A stretch of 64,000 bases of DNA from CAWINX01 sp963837585 (GCA_963837585.1 CAWINX010000003.1:372001-436000); one strand, 5' to 3'; counted from the stretch's first letter, positions 8,168 to 17,437 are shown. Notes: generated by a model not told the origin, from the letters alone. Numbers and translations are program-made.

Positions 8168-8853
8168 GTGGCAAAGGGAAAGGCGGAGTCGACCAAGGCG
8201 GGGGCCTCAGAGGGGTCGGCCCGGCTCCCGGCCGGCCGCCACGGCCTGCCGCCGGAGCTGATCGCCCAGAACCAGCGTGAGCGGATGATCGCCGCCCTCG
8301 CCGAGGTGGTCGCCGAGCGCGGCTACAACGCGACGACGATCGCCAACATCACCGACGGGGCCTCCGTCTCCCGCCGCACCTTCTACGAGCAGTTCTCCTC
8401 CAAGGAGGACTGCTTCCTGGCCGCCTACGACCAGGTCGCCGAGCACATCCTGGTCTCGATGCGCGCCGCCGCCGAGTCCTTCGACTCCTGGCCCCAGCAG
8501 GTCCGCGCCGCCCTGGCGACCGTCCTGCGCTTTCTCGCCGGAGAGCCCGAGTTGGCCCGCCTCTGCATCATCGAGCCGGTCAGCGCCGGCGGCGCCGTCG
8601 CGGCCCGCCATCGCGAATCGCTGGCCGCTCTCGTCGAGCTACTCAGGTCGACCCGCCCCGAGCGCCCCCCGGACCGCCCGCTGCCACAGGCGACCGAGGA
8701 GGCGATCGTCGGCGGCATCGTCTCCCTCCTCTCCCGCGAGATCAACGCCGGCCGCGCCGAGCAGCTGGAGAAGCTGCTGCCGGACTGGTCGAGCTCGTCC
8801 TCACGCCCTACCTGGGCCCCGAAGAGGCCGAGCGCCTGATGCGTCAGGCTTAA
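8168..8853 (+). pseudogene. TetR/AcrR family regulator (paralogue 4), 3' frameshift
   Basis: The HTH is textbook: AEVVAERGYNATTIANITDG then SRRTFYEQFSSKEDCFLAAY. The frame is lost near 8785: after GRAEQLEKLLPD the expected tail VELVLTPYLGPEEAERLMRQ continues one frame over to TAA at 8851-8853, consistent with one missing base in the sequence. Only the last ~20 residues are affected. GTG at 8168 is used; GTG at 8144 is also possible. It lies 20 bp after paralogue 3 and is co-oriented. Confidence 0.75.
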
Positions 8854-8873
8854 GGTCGGGAGGCCTTCCGGGC

Positions 8874-9905
8874 TCAGGCTCGGGACCTAACCTCGCTCCA
8901 GGTCAGCAGCCGGCCACCCTTCGGATCGATCACCTTGAGCCGGATCGACCGCAGCCCATCGCGGACGTTCAAGACCGGAACGTCGTGGAAGATCGGGTTC
9001 TCGTCGTGGGCCTGCTGGAGGTTGTAATTGGGGACCTTCGCGCTGAGATGGTGAACGTGATGCAGGCCGATGTTTCCTGTGAAGAACTGGAATACCTTGG
9101 GCAGCCTCAGGTATGAGCTTCCATGCAACGCCGCGGCAGCGTAGCTCCAGCGCTCAGAACTCTCCCAGTAGACGTCCTCGAACTGATGCTGGACGTAGAA
9201 CATCCACACTCCCAAGGTGCCGGCGAGGATTGCGGTCGGCACTTGGACGAGTAGCCACGCCTGAAGACCGACCAGCCAGACGATCGAGCCAACGACGATC
9301 GCGAGCACCAGGTTCGTCTCGATCACGCTACGGCGCTGCCGTGGTCGCATCTTCTGCGACCAGAAACGAGGGCCGATCATCAAGGACCAGATCGGACCGA
9401 TCCCAAACATCACCAGTGGATTTCGGAAGAGGCGATATCCCAGCCGTTGCTTCCAGGGTCGGGACAGGTACTCCTCAACGGTGAGCGTCATTACGTCGCC
9501 GGTCCCCCTGCGATCGAGGTCGCCGGAGGTGCCGTGATGGACCGCGTGGTTGTGGCGCCAATTGCCGAAGGGCTGGAAGACGAGCAAGCCCGTGAGGCGG
9601 CCGAGCCACAAATTCGCGCGCTTTGTCGGCAGAAATGAGCCATGGGCGCAGTCGTGAAAGACGATGAAGGTCCGCATCAGGAACCCCGCCGCCGGGACTG
9701 CCAGTGCAAGGGTGATCCAGACCGAGAAGTTGAGGGAGAAGTACATGGCGACCGTGAGAGCCAAGTACGGCACCACGGATGTCGCCACGTCGATGAGGCT
9801 GCGCCGCAGCGATGGCTGCTCATGCGGAGCCATCGCTTCCCGCCAGGACGGCTGATTGGCGCTTGCGCTTGAAGTCGGCTCGGGCATCTCGCCAAGAGTA
9901 TTCAT
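8874..9905 (-). CDS. Fatty acid desaturase
   Basis: A 343-aa membrane di-iron desaturase with all three His boxes: HDCAHGS (box 1), HNHAVHH (box 2) and HHVHH (box 3, in IGLHHVHHLSAK), set among four hydrophobic helices. The family inserts double bonds in acyl chains for membrane fluidity. ATG at 9905 is the first start; ATG at 9887 has a slightly better upstream purine run. It is convergent with the TetR cluster, one of whose members might control it; the sequence does not show this. Confidence 0.9.
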   Translation of the reverse strand: MNTLGEMPEPTSSASANQPSWREAMAPHEQPSLRRSLIDVATSVVPYLALTVAMYFSLNFSVWITLALAVPAAGFLMRTFIVFHDCAHGSFLPTKRANLWLGRLTGLLVFQPFGNWRHNHAVHHGTSGDLDRRGTGDVMTLTVEEYLSRPWKQRLGYRLFRNPLVMFGIGPIWSLMIGPRFWSQKMRPRQRRSVIETNLVLAIVVGSIVWLVGLQAWLLVQVPTAILAGTLGVWMFYVQHQFEDVYWESSERWSYAAAALHGSSYLRLPKVFQFFTGNIGLHHVHHLSAKVPNYNLQQAHDENPIFHDVPVLNVRDGLRSIRLKVIDPKGGRLLTWSEVRSRA

Positions 9906-9983
9906 GGTCGAATGGATAATGGCGGCGTCATGGACAAGGGCAGAGAAAAGGATCTGCTCTGTAGAGCCATAATCAAGGCCCCC

Positions 9984-10056
9984 GGGCGGTTAGCTCAGTT
10001 GGGAGAGCGCCTGCCTTACAAGCAGGAGGTCACTGGTTCGAGCCCAGTACCGCCCA
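9984..10056 (+). tRNA. tRNA-Val (anticodon TAC)
   Basis: 73 nt forming a full cloverleaf: acceptor GGGCGGT with ACCGCCC, D arm with AGCTCAGTTGGGAGAGC, anticodon stem CCTGC/GCAGG around CTTACAA, T loop GGTTCGAGCCC, discriminator A. No encoded CCA. The anticodon TAC reads valine codons. Confidence 0.95.
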
Positions 10057-10060
10057 TCAA

Positions 10061-11124
10061 ATGAATGACGGGGACGGCAAACGTGTACGGCGGATCGGCG
10101 TTGTCCTCACCGGCGGGACGATCGCTTGCGAGGTTGAGGCCTCCGTAACCGGGGAGTTGGTTCGCCTGCGGGGTGGCGAGAACGCGCCCGAGCTGGACCT
10201 CGTCCGCGAAGTCGCCGACGGGGCGATTGAGCTCAGCCTTCGCCGGCCGCTGCGGCTCACCTCGGAGAACATGTCCCCGGCGAACTGGGTGACGCTCGCC
10301 GAGGCGGTTGCCTCATTGCTGGTGGAGGATCGCGTTGACGCGGTCCTCGTCCTGCACGGCACCGACACGATGGCCTACAGCGCCGCGGCGCTGTCCTTCA
10401 TGCTCACCGACGCTGGGGTACCGATCGTGCTGACCGGGGCGAACAGCCCGGTGGGGGAGCCCGGGTCAAACGCTCGCCGCAACGTCGAGGATTCGCTCGT
10501 CGCGCTGGCAGCGCTCGACCGCGGCGTCTACGTTCTCTTCGGCGAGGTGGATGAGTCGAGCCCGGTCCACCTCGGTACGCGGGTGAGGAAGGTCGCGGCC
10601 CCAGGCGGCGTCTTCGCCTCGGTTGGAAGCCCCCCCGCTGGGATTGTCCGGGACGGGCGCTTTGAGCCGATGGCCGGCAGCACCGCCGCCCCGCCCAATC
10701 GTCCCGCCGGCCCGGCCGGATCGGCGTCGATCCGCGAGTCCTCGCTCTGCGGCTCTACCCGGGCCTTGATTTTGGATGGGTCGACCAGGCGATCTCCACG
10801 GGCGAAGTTCGGGGCGTTGTGCTCGAGCTCTATCCCTCGGTCACCGGGCCGGCCGGCGAGTCGGGGCTGTCGGCCGTCCGCTTCGCCGCGCGCTGCGCCG
10901 CCCACGGTGTGCCGCTGGTGGCGGCGACCGCCAATCCGATGGCCGGCGAGTTCGCCCGCTACGAGTCGACCGCGGCGCTGGAGGCCGCCGGCGCCGAGAT
11001 CCTGCCGATGCTGCCGGAGGTGGCCACCGTGAAGATGATGTGGGCGCTCGGCGCGGGTGGCACGCGGGAGGCGGTTCTCGATCTGATGCGCACCGAGGTC
11101 GCGAGCGAGATGTCCCGCCCCTGA
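10061..11124 (+). pseudogene. L-asparaginase family amidohydrolase, frameshifted
   Basis: Type I/II asparaginase fold that hydrolyses asparagine to aspartate and ammonia. It carries the first catalytic Thr motif VLTGGTIACE and the second motif VLHGTDTMAYSA with the Thr-Asp pair, plus PIVLTGANSPVG. The C-terminal part (IGVDPRVLALRLYPGLDFGW, then GVVLELYPSVTGPAGESG and ATANPMAGEF) reads in another frame, so one base is lost or two gained between about 10690 and 10735. ATG at 10061 is the only usable start and lies 4 nt after the tRNA-Val 3' end, so no normal ribosome-binding site exists. Confidence 0.75.
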
Positions 11125-11125
11125 G

Positions 11126-11366
11126 CTAGAGGCCGGCCTTCACCAGTCCTGATCTCCATTGCGGCCAGTTCCTCGGCTGCGCACATGAACACCTCCAGCG
11201 TCACGCATTCCTCCAGCAGGACCATCTCATCGGCGCCCGCCATCGGATCGCGCGAGAGGCAGCGGAACAGGCGCTTCTCGTCGGTGACGTAGGCGCCTGG
11301 CGTCAGGTCCGACGCCAGGCCCGTTGGCCTGGTCCGAGCGGCTTGCTTGAGGAGCGGCACGTTCAT
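11126..11366 (-). pseudogene. Small conserved-looking protein, probable frameshift at 3' end
   Basis: About 79 aa starting MNVPLLKQAARTRPTGLASD, with GAYVTDEKRLFRCLS and VLLEECVTLEVFM. It has coding character but no family I recognise. In the given frame it runs on antisense through the asparaginase end; dropping one base near 11145 gives a neat end (EIRLVKAGL then TAG at 11126-11128) just outside the convergent asparaginase stop. That reading is preferred. Confidence 0.5.
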
Positions 11367-11457
11367 GTCGCCAACCTATGCCGAGCGCTGGTCGTCGGTC
11401 ATCCGTTCAACCCCACCCTTTTCGCTGTGGGTTTCTACGGGTTGAGTTGTGCGCGGC

Positions 11458-12348
11458 TCAGGGGGCGCCGGCGAACAGCTTCGGCGTCGCGGTGCCGCCG
11501 CGCTGGCGCTCGGTGCGCGTCACCACGTCGAAGAAGACGTCGTTGCGGCCGCGGCGCATCTGGCGCGGGAAGAAGCGCCGGGCCCGCCGGTGGCCCGCGG
11601 TCAGCGCCCGGAAGCCGGCCTCGTGCGCCCCGCTCCAGGGGATGCCGAAGACCTCGCGCACCCGCGGCGGCAGGGTGCCCTTGATGATGTGGTTCTGCAC
11701 CGCCAGGTTTCCCCGCGCCGCCGCCGGTACCGGCTGCCGGAAGGCGACGAGCGGCGCCATCTCAAGGCCGTGTTCGGTCGCCCCCAGGTCCGGCGCGTTG
11801 AGGTGCTCCCCCAGCCAGGCGTCGAACTCGCGGTGGCTGGACGGGACCGCATCGCGCGGCAGGCCGAACAGCTCGCCGAAGCGGACGTAGTCCTGCCAGA
11901 GCCCTTCGCGCTCGTCTTCGCTCAGCGGCGCCACCATCGCCTCATACATCGCCCGCCCGGAGTCGGCGATCACCGCCAGGGTCCACAGCATCAGCTCCGG
12001 GTCGAGTGCCGAGTAGGGGGTTCCTGCAGGGTGCTTGCCCGCCGCCTCGGGCAGGGTGCCCTTGATCTGCTCGTGCACCCTGTGCACCGCCGCCAGTGCC
12101 TCGTCGGCCTCCTCGCGGGTGCCGAGGAAGACGGTCTCCTGGATCTTCGCGGTGCGGGCGAGGCGCTCGAAGGGGCGATCCGCCGAACGGGTGCTCAGCA
12201 TCGTGCCTGTGTAGGTGAGCGGCTCGAGCGCCCCGATCAGCAACGCGCGCTGGCCGTAGAGCAGCCCGACGGAGCGCTCGCCGTGGACGCGACGGGCCAT
12301 CGAGCGGCCCGGGGGGAAGTAGTAGGAGGAATCGCCGAAGTCGGTCAC
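11458..12348 (-). CDS. Oxygenase MpaB family protein (DUF2236)
   Basis: About 296 aa, DUF2236/MpaB-like fold (latex-clearing and MpaB-type heme oxygenases). Family features: FGDSSYYFPPGRSMARRVHG, LIGALEPLTYTGTMLS, then VHRVHEQIKGTLPEAAG with the conserved His region and YSALDPELMLWTLAVIADSG. Chemistry and substrate are unknown. GTG at 12348 is chosen because it lies 15 bp after the FtsH stop on the same strand; the longer reading frame is antisense-like and Arg-rich. It is co-directional with ftsH. Confidence 0.8.
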   Translation of the reverse strand: MTDFGDSSYYFPPGRSMARRVHGERSVGLLYGQRALLIGALEPLTYTGTMLSTRSADRPFERLARTAKIQETVFLGTREEADEALAAVHRVHEQIKGTLPEAAGKHPAGTPYSALDPELMLWTLAVIADSGRAMYEAMVAPLSEDEREGLWQDYVRFGELFGLPRDAVPSSHREFDAWLGEHLNAPDLGATEHGLEMAPLVAFRQPVPAAARGNLAVQNHIIKGTLPPRVREVFGIPWSGAHEAGFRALTAGHRRARRFFPRQMRRGRNDVFFDVVTRTERQRGGTATPKLFAGAP

Positions 12349-12362
12349 GCCGACCGCCGATG

Positions 12363-13979
12363 CTACTCGGGCGTTTCGCGCGAGAGGGCGACTAGCGCGG
12401 CGCCGGTCCGCGCCGCGGACGCGGGCTCGTGCAGCTCGTGTGCGGCGAAAATATCGTCGAGGTCCTCGCGGGTCAGCGTCTCGCGCTCCAGAGCGTTCGC
12501 CGCGAGGTTGTCGAGGCATTTGCGGTTCATCCGCAACAGCTCGAGGGCGCGCTCGTGGGCCTCGCGTGCCAGCGCCATCGCCCCGAGGTCGACGTCGCGG
12601 CGGGTTCGGTCGGAGATCGCGTAGTCGCCGGTCGGCATTGCGATCGGCGAGCCCTCGTCGGCATCGGGAGAGAGGCCCATCCCGAACTCGGAGACCATCT
12701 GCTTGGCGACGGCGTGCACCCGCGCAAGGTCGTCCACCGCCCCAGAGAAGGCCTCGCCGAAGACCTCCTCCTCGGCGGCGCGGCCGCCCAGCAGGGTGAC
12801 GAGCTCGTCGCACAGCTCCTCGCGCGACTTCAGGTAGCTGTCTTCCTGCGAGGAATGGGCGACGAAGCCGAGCGCCGGGCCGCGCGGCACGATGCTGAGG
12901 ATCTCCGGCGGGTCGAGGCCGAGCAGGCGCCTGCTGAGGGCATGTCCGGCCTCGTGGTAGGCGACGATCTTCCGCTCCCTGGCGTTCAACCGCCGCGCCT
13001 GTTGGGAGCCGACCGACTGGCGCAGCAGCGCTTCGTCAAGGTCGTCGCGGGTGATCGCGTCGCGGCCCGCTCGCCCGGCGATGATCGCCGCCTCGTTCAG
13101 CGCGTTGGCGAGCTGTGCGCCGGTCATCCCGGTCGTCTTGCGTGAGACGTCGGCGAGGTCGAGGTCGGGTCCCAGCGGCTTGCCCTTTGCGTGTGCCTTG
13201 AGGATCGCCTCGCGTCCGGTCCGGTCCGGTGGGGCAACGAGCACCTGGCGGTCGAACCGGCCGGGCCGCAGCAACGCGTGGTCGAGCTTGTCGACGTGGT
13301 TGGAGGCCGCGACCACGATCACCGTGCCGGGGTCGCGCTCGAACCCGTCCAGCTCGACCAGCAGCTGGTTGAGGGCCTGCTCGCGCTCGCTGGTGCCGCC
13401 GTCGCCGCCCGCGCCGCGCGCTCCCCCGATCGCGTCGAGCTCGTCGATGAAGATCACCGCCCGCCCGGACTTGCGCGCCTCTTTGAAGAGGCGGCGGATC
13501 CGCGCCGCGCCGCGGCCGACGAACATCTCGACGAAGCTCGAGCCCGAGGCGGCGAAGAAATCGACCCCGGCCTGCGCGGCGACGGCGCGGGCCAGCATCG
13601 TCTTGCCCGTGCCGGGCGGCCCGTAAAGGAGGACGCCACGCGGTGGCTGGGCGCCGAGCGCCTGGAAGCGGTCGGGGTCGCGCAGCCACTCGGCCACGTC
13701 CATCAGGTCGTCCTTGGCGGCGTCGACACCCTGCACCTCCTCCCAGAGGACCGGCGCCGTCCTGCTCGCCTTCACCGTCTCCGGCTTCGTCGTCCCCATC
13801 GTGCCGCGCAGCAGCGTCACGAAGACGGCGAGCAGGCCGAACATGAAGACGACGCCGAAGACCGGGTACCAGCTGAAGGCGAAGTCCTGAATGCTCGCCA
13901 CGTGGAACAGCCCCTGGAGTCCCTGGCTCAACATCAGGTCAGGCAGTCTGGGGGTTGAGGCGACAACCTCCAATCGCAC
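12363..13979 (-). CDS. ftsH: FtsH-type AAA protease, short N-terminus
   Basis: 538 aa. One clear membrane helix (VFGVVFMFGLLAVFVTLL) is followed directly by the AAA module: LLYGPPGTGKTMLARA (Walker A), AVIFIDELDAIGG (Walker B), LLRPGRFDRQV (second region of homology/Arg finger). The zinc protease HEAGH lies in IVAYHEAGHALSRRLL, with a downstream Asp ligand region near GAVDDLARVH. The usual second helix and periplasmic domain are missing, so it is a shortened FtsH homologue and may be an accessory copy. The GTG start at 13979 and ATG at 13934 are both possible. Confidence 0.88.
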   Translation of the reverse strand: MRLEVVASTPRLPDLMLSQGLQGLFHVASIQDFAFSWYPVFGVVFMFGLLAVFVTLLRGTMGTTKPETVKASRTAPVLWEEVQGVDAAKDDLMDVAEWLRDPDRFQALGAQPPRGVLLYGPPGTGKTMLARAVAAQAGVDFFAASGSSFVEMFVGRGAARIRRLFKEARKSGRAVIFIDELDAIGGARGAGGDGGTSEREQALNQLLVELDGFERDPGTVIVVAASNHVDKLDHALLRPGRFDRQVLVAPPDRTGREAILKAHAKGKPLGPDLDLADVSRKTTGMTGAQLANALNEAAIIAGRAGRDAITRDDLDEALLRQSVGSQQARRLNARERKIVAYHEAGHALSRRLLGLDPPEILSIVPRGPALGFVAHSSQEDSYLKSREELCDELVTLLGGRAAEEEVFGEAFSGAVDDLARVHAVAKQMVSEFGMGLSPDADEGSPIAMPTGDYAISDRTRRDVDLGAMALAREAHERALELLRMNRKCLDNLAANALERETLTREDLDDIFAAHELHEPASAARTGAALVALSRETPE

Positions 13980-14034
13980 ATCCGTCCATCTTGAAGGAGA
14001 TAGCTAAAGCGCGTCGTGCTCTTAGGATCAGGAC

Positions 14035-14709
14035 GTGGCTTCCGAATCACATTCGACCAGCGCCCCGGAGCTGAAGGCCCAGATCGAGGCGGAGCGCGCC
14101 GGCCGACCCTTCCTCGTCTTCCGCGACGGCGAGGGCGAGCAGCGGATCGTCGCGGTCGCCGCCGGCGAGAACGAGCTGTGGGTGGGGCGGGCCGACTCCG
14201 CCGACGTGCGCCTCGACTGGGACGAGGAGGTCTCGGGCCTGCACGCCCAGATCAAGGTCGTCGGCGACGAGTGCACGCTGCTCGACGAGGGGCTCTCTCG
14301 CAACGGGTCCTTCGTCAACGGCGAGCGGGTCCACGGCCGCCGGCACCTGCGCGACCGCGACACGATCCACTTCGGCAAGACCGCGGTCCTCTACCGGCGT
14401 CCCGGCGATGCGGCCCCCGACGCGACCGCGATCGCCACCGACCTGCCCACGATCGCCACCGTCTCACCCGCGCAGCGCCGGGTGCTGGTGTCCCTCTGCC
14501 GCCCTTATAAGGACGGGGCGGCGTTCGCGACCCCCGCCACCAACCAGCAGATCGCCACCGACCTCCACCTCAGCGTCGACGCGGTGAAGACCCACATGCG
14601 CGCCCTCTTCGAGAGGCTCGAAGTGGGCGATCTGCCGCAGAATCAAAAACGAGTCGCCCTGGTCGAGCGCGCCCTGCACAGCGGCGTCGTCTCGAAGTCC
14701 GACCTCTAG
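14035..14709 (+). CDS. FHA domain protein with C-terminal HTH
   Basis: About 224 aa. An FHA domain (residues ~40-120) contains LWVGRADSADVRLDWD, GLHAQIKVVGDECTLLD and LSRNGSFVNGERV, the phosphothreonine-binding GR...SxxH-like...NG pattern. The C-terminal half is LuxR/sigma-4-like: TNQQIATDLHLSVDAVKTHM is a clear helix-turn-helix. It would couple Ser/Thr-kinase signals to transcription. GTG at 14035 starts 56 bp from the divergent ftsH start. Confidence 0.8.
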   Translation: MASESHSTSAPELKAQIEAERAGRPFLVFRDGEGEQRIVAVAAGENELWVGRADSADVRLDWDEEVSGLHAQIKVVGDECTLLDEGLSRNGSFVNGERVHGRRHLRDRDTIHFGKTAVLYRRPGDAAPDATAIATDLPTIATVSPAQRRVLVSLCRPYKDGAAFATPATNQQIATDLHLSVDAVKTHMRALFERLEVGDLPQNQKRVALVERALHSGVVSKSDL

Positions 14710-14719
14710 CCGAGCGCCC

Positions 14720-14769
14720 CCAAGGGGTGAGCGAGACCACCCCGGCGGGGTGGCGGGTCCACCCCTTGG
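14720..14769 (+). terminator. Nested hairpin after the FHA gene
   Basis: Outer arms CCAAGGGGTG (14720-14729) and CACCCCTTGG (14760-14769) enclose inner arms CCACCCC (14737-14743) and GGGGTGG (14747-14753) with a 3-nt loop. It lies 10 bp after the FHA stop and 75 bp before the next start. No T-run follows, so it is a terminator candidate or a structured leader. Confidence 0.55.
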
Positions 14770-14843
14770 TCCCCTGGGCGCGAGCGCCCGGCGAGGCGAA
14801 GCTGGTTGCGGGAAGTCAAACCAACCAAACAGGAGGAAGTCCG

Positions 14844-15500
14844 ATGACCCGCACTCGCACCGACAACGTTCACACCACCGGCACCAAGGCCCTCTGGGCG
14901 GCGGCCGTCGCCTCGCTCGCTTCTCTCGCGATGATGATCGCCCCGGCTCTGGGTTACGCCAAGGCTCCGGTCCACTTCGGCGCCAAGCTCGACCCGACGG
15001 TGCAGCCGTCCAACTCGCTGCCCGCCCATCCGTGCAACCAGCTCAACCCCGGCACCAGCTGCACGATGATCGAGAACGACGCCTACGGTCGCGCCGGCGT
15101 CGAGCGCGCCCCGAAGAGCGGCACGATCAAGAAGATCCGCCTGGTCGCCGGCGGCCCCGGCAGCTTCAAGCTTCAGATCGCCGAGGTCAAGCAGTCGACG
15201 CTGCACAGCACCGCCCCCAAGGCGCGCATCGTCCGCAACGGCCCGTCGATCAGCTACCAGGGCCAGGACCAGTCCAACTGGGACAACGACCACTACCGAG
15301 TCGAGTCCTTCAAGGTCCACGTCCCCGTCCACAAGGGCCAGTACCTGGCGCTGCGGGGCAAGTACACCTCGATGGTGCGCTGCTCCTCCGGCGGCGACAA
15401 CACGCTGATCTACCAGCCCTCGCTGTTGGCCGGCGGCGGCTTCAGCAAGGCCAGCGACACCGACGGCTGCTGGCTGCTGATGGAGGCGGTCATCCGCTAG
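14844..15500 (+). CDS. Secreted protein of unknown function
   Basis: About 218 aa with a Sec signal peptide (helix AAAVASLASLAMMIAPALGY, cleavage near AKA). The mature part has no recognised domain. It contains Cys pairs (HPCNQLNPGTSC, later VRCSSGG and DGCWLL) and a beta-rich look (FKLQIAEVKQ, YRVESFKVHVPVHKGQYLAL), suggesting a disulphide-stabilised beta sandwich. ATG at 14844 follows an excellent AGGAGGA 6 nt upstream, so strong expression is likely. It is flanked by hairpins, so it is probably monocistronic. Confidence 0.75.
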   Translation: MTRTRTDNVHTTGTKALWAAAVASLASLAMMIAPALGYAKAPVHFGAKLDPTVQPSNSLPAHPCNQLNPGTSCTMIENDAYGRAGVERAPKSGTIKKIRLVAGGPGSFKLQIAEVKQSTLHSTAPKARIVRNGPSISYQGQDQSNWDNDHYRVESFKVHVPVHKGQYLALRGKYTSMVRCSSGGDNTLIYQPSLLAGGGFSKASDTDGCWLLMEAVIR

Positions 15501-15526
15501 CCACACCTCCTCTCCCTGGCAGTGAC

Positions 15527-15550
15527 GAGGCCCCGCTCCGGCGGGGTCTC
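15527..15550 (+). terminator. Hairpin after secreted protein gene
   Basis: GAGGCCCCGC, 4-nt loop, GCGGGGTCTC (one wobble-like mismatch). It sits between the convergent ends of the secreted protein gene (15500) and the MBL hydrolase gene (15565), so it could serve both. No T-tract. Confidence 0.6.
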
Positions 15551-15564
15551 GCGCTGTTCGGCGG

Positions 15565-16314
15565 CTAGCCGCGTTCGACCTGGGAGCCGCCGACGATCGC
15601 CTCTTCGCCGCTGTCGGCGAAGACGATCCAGGCCTTGTTGCCGCCGTCGTAGTCGGGCGCCCAGAGCTTCAGGGTCGCCTCGCGCCCCCAGACCGAGCAG
15701 CTCTCCTCGCCCTCCTCGTCCAGGCCGCGCCAGATCTGCACGAAGGGGTTGGCCTCCCACTCCGCGCCGATCGTCGTCGGCTCGCGGTGGCCGGGATGGA
15801 CGCGCGTCTCCGGGGGCAGGGTCATCAGCCGCTCCATCACCGAGGACTTGAGGTCGGCGAAGCCGCTGGCTCCCGGCGCCATCGTTCCCCCGACCGTGCC
15901 CTTGAAGAGAACGTCGGCGGTGAAGACGTCGGTGCCGTTGACGAGGTAGGCGACGTGCCCGGTCGCGTGCCCGGGGGTGAAGATCGACTCGATCTCCAGC
16001 CCGTCCGTCTCCAGCTTCTCCCCGTCGTCGAGGGTCTGCGCGACCTCCTCGTCGAGCTCGGCGGCCGCCGCGGGGTGGGCCACCAGGGGCGGATTGCCGA
16101 GCCGCTCGCGCGCCTCGGCCAGGCCGGCGACGTGGTCGAGGTGGGGATGGGTGACGAGGACGTGGGTGATCTCGATCCCGTCGCGCTCGGCGCGCTCCAG
16201 CAGCGGCTCCAGCTCGTCGTTGCCGTCGATCAGCACCCCCTTGCCGCTCGACTCGTCGGCGACCAGGTAGGCGTTGGACAGCCACTGCGGGTTCTCGGTC
16301 CGCTCGACGATCAC
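15565..16314 (-). CDS. MBL-fold metallohydrolase
   Basis: About 249 aa. The zinc-binding motif is HVLVTHPHLDHVAGLAEA (HxHxDH), with further ligands in FTPGHATGHVAYLV and DVFTADVLFKGTVGG and the final His in VHPGHREPT. The layout matches glyoxalase II-like or hydroxyacyl-hydrolase family members with an extra ~60-aa C-terminal domain (WKLWAPDYDGG-like region). The start is GTG at 16314. The substrate is unknown. Confidence 0.85.
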   Translation of the reverse strand: MIVERTENPQWLSNAYLVADESSGKGVLIDGNDELEPLLERAERDGIEITHVLVTHPHLDHVAGLAEARERLGNPPLVAHPAAAAELDEEVAQTLDDGEKLETDGLEIESIFTPGHATGHVAYLVNGTDVFTADVLFKGTVGGTMAPGASGFADLKSSVMERLMTLPPETRVHPGHREPTTIGAEWEANPFVQIWRGLDEEGEESCSVWGREATLKLWAPDYDGGNKAWIVFADSGEEAIVGGSQVERG

Positions 16315-16336
16315 GCGCTAACCATACGGCCGATCG

Positions 16337-17437
16337 CTAGCCATACGGCTGGTAGATCGGGTGGTAGCCGAGCAGCTGGGTCACCGTCTCAAACCTGTAG
16401 CCGCGGCCGCGCAGCGTGTCGATGATCGAGGGCAGCGCCGCCAGCGTCTCGCTGCGGTTGCCGCCGCCGTCGTGCATGAGGATGATCGAGCCGGGCCGCG
16501 CGGCGCCGACGATGCGGCTGTAGATCGCGCCGGTTCCGGGGGTCGCCCAGTCGGTCGGGTCGACGTCCCAGGTGATCGTCCGCATTCCCGCCTCTCCCGC
16601 CGCGGCGACCACCGACGAGTTGACGCCGCCGCCGGGCGGCCGGAAGAGGCAGGGCTTGAAGTGGGTGATCGCCTTGATCCGAGCGCTGGTCGCCGCCAGG
16701 TCGGCGTAGCCGGGGTAGAAGCCGTGGTGCATCGTGTGATTGCCGATCTCGTTGCCCTCGGCGAGGATCTTTCGCATCGTCGCGCCGCGCCCGGCGGTCT
16801 CCTGGCCGATCTCGAAGAAGGTCCCGTTGACGTGCTTCTCGCGCAGCACGTCGCAGGAAGCCCGGCGTGTAGGTGCTGGGGCCGTCGTCGAAGGTCAGCG
16901 CGACGATCTTGCGTCCCCGCGGCCCGTTGGTGACGAGCCCGGACGTGCCGCCCGTGCAGCCGACCTCGCGCACCGGGCGCAGGCGATAGGTCCGGGACCC
17001 GGAGGAAGGGAGGCTGTCGTCGACGCAGGCGCCCTTGCCCGCCGGCCCGCAGGCGCTCGCCGGCTCGCACCTTCCAGCGGTAGCGCCGCGGCGCAAGGCC
17101 CGCCGCCGAGCGGGAGCAGCGAGACGACCAGCTTGCGGGCGCTCGGTCGGCTCACCTGGGCCGCCAGCGTCTCTGCGGACCGTCCTCCCCGCGGCGTTGA
17201 CGAGGTTGAGCCCGATCCGCCGCCGCGACTTGGACCCGCCGAGGCAGAGCCGCCGCTCTCCACGCCTTGCCCGGGCGGCGGAAGGACGCGCAGAGGAAGG
17301 CGCCTGTGGCCCGCCCGGGCGAGGGACGGCGAGGGGTCGAGGTCCGCCAGCGGGACCGGCTGCGCGGTGGTCACCGAGACGACCAGGCTCTGGCCGGCCT
17401 GGGAGAGGCGGGCGCGCAACAGGTCGGGTCGCGGCAT
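16337..17437 (-). pseudogene. Polysaccharide deacetylase (NodB), several frameshifts
   Basis: The NodB domain is clear in two frames: KIVALTFDDGPSTYTPGFL (motif 1, Asp-Asp) ends one frame, and VLREKHVNGTFFEIGQE, GNEIGNHTMHH (motif 2 His pair), FRPPGGGVNSS (motif 3) and IILMHDGGG (motif 5) read in the next, with a break near 16855. Upstream, a beta-rich N-terminal region (QAGQSLVVSVTTAQPVPLAD; GLNLVNAAGRTVRR; RKLVVSLLPLGG) needs at least three more frame changes up to ATG 17437. The enzyme would remove acetyl groups from cell-wall or exopolysaccharide sugars. Confidence 0.7.
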
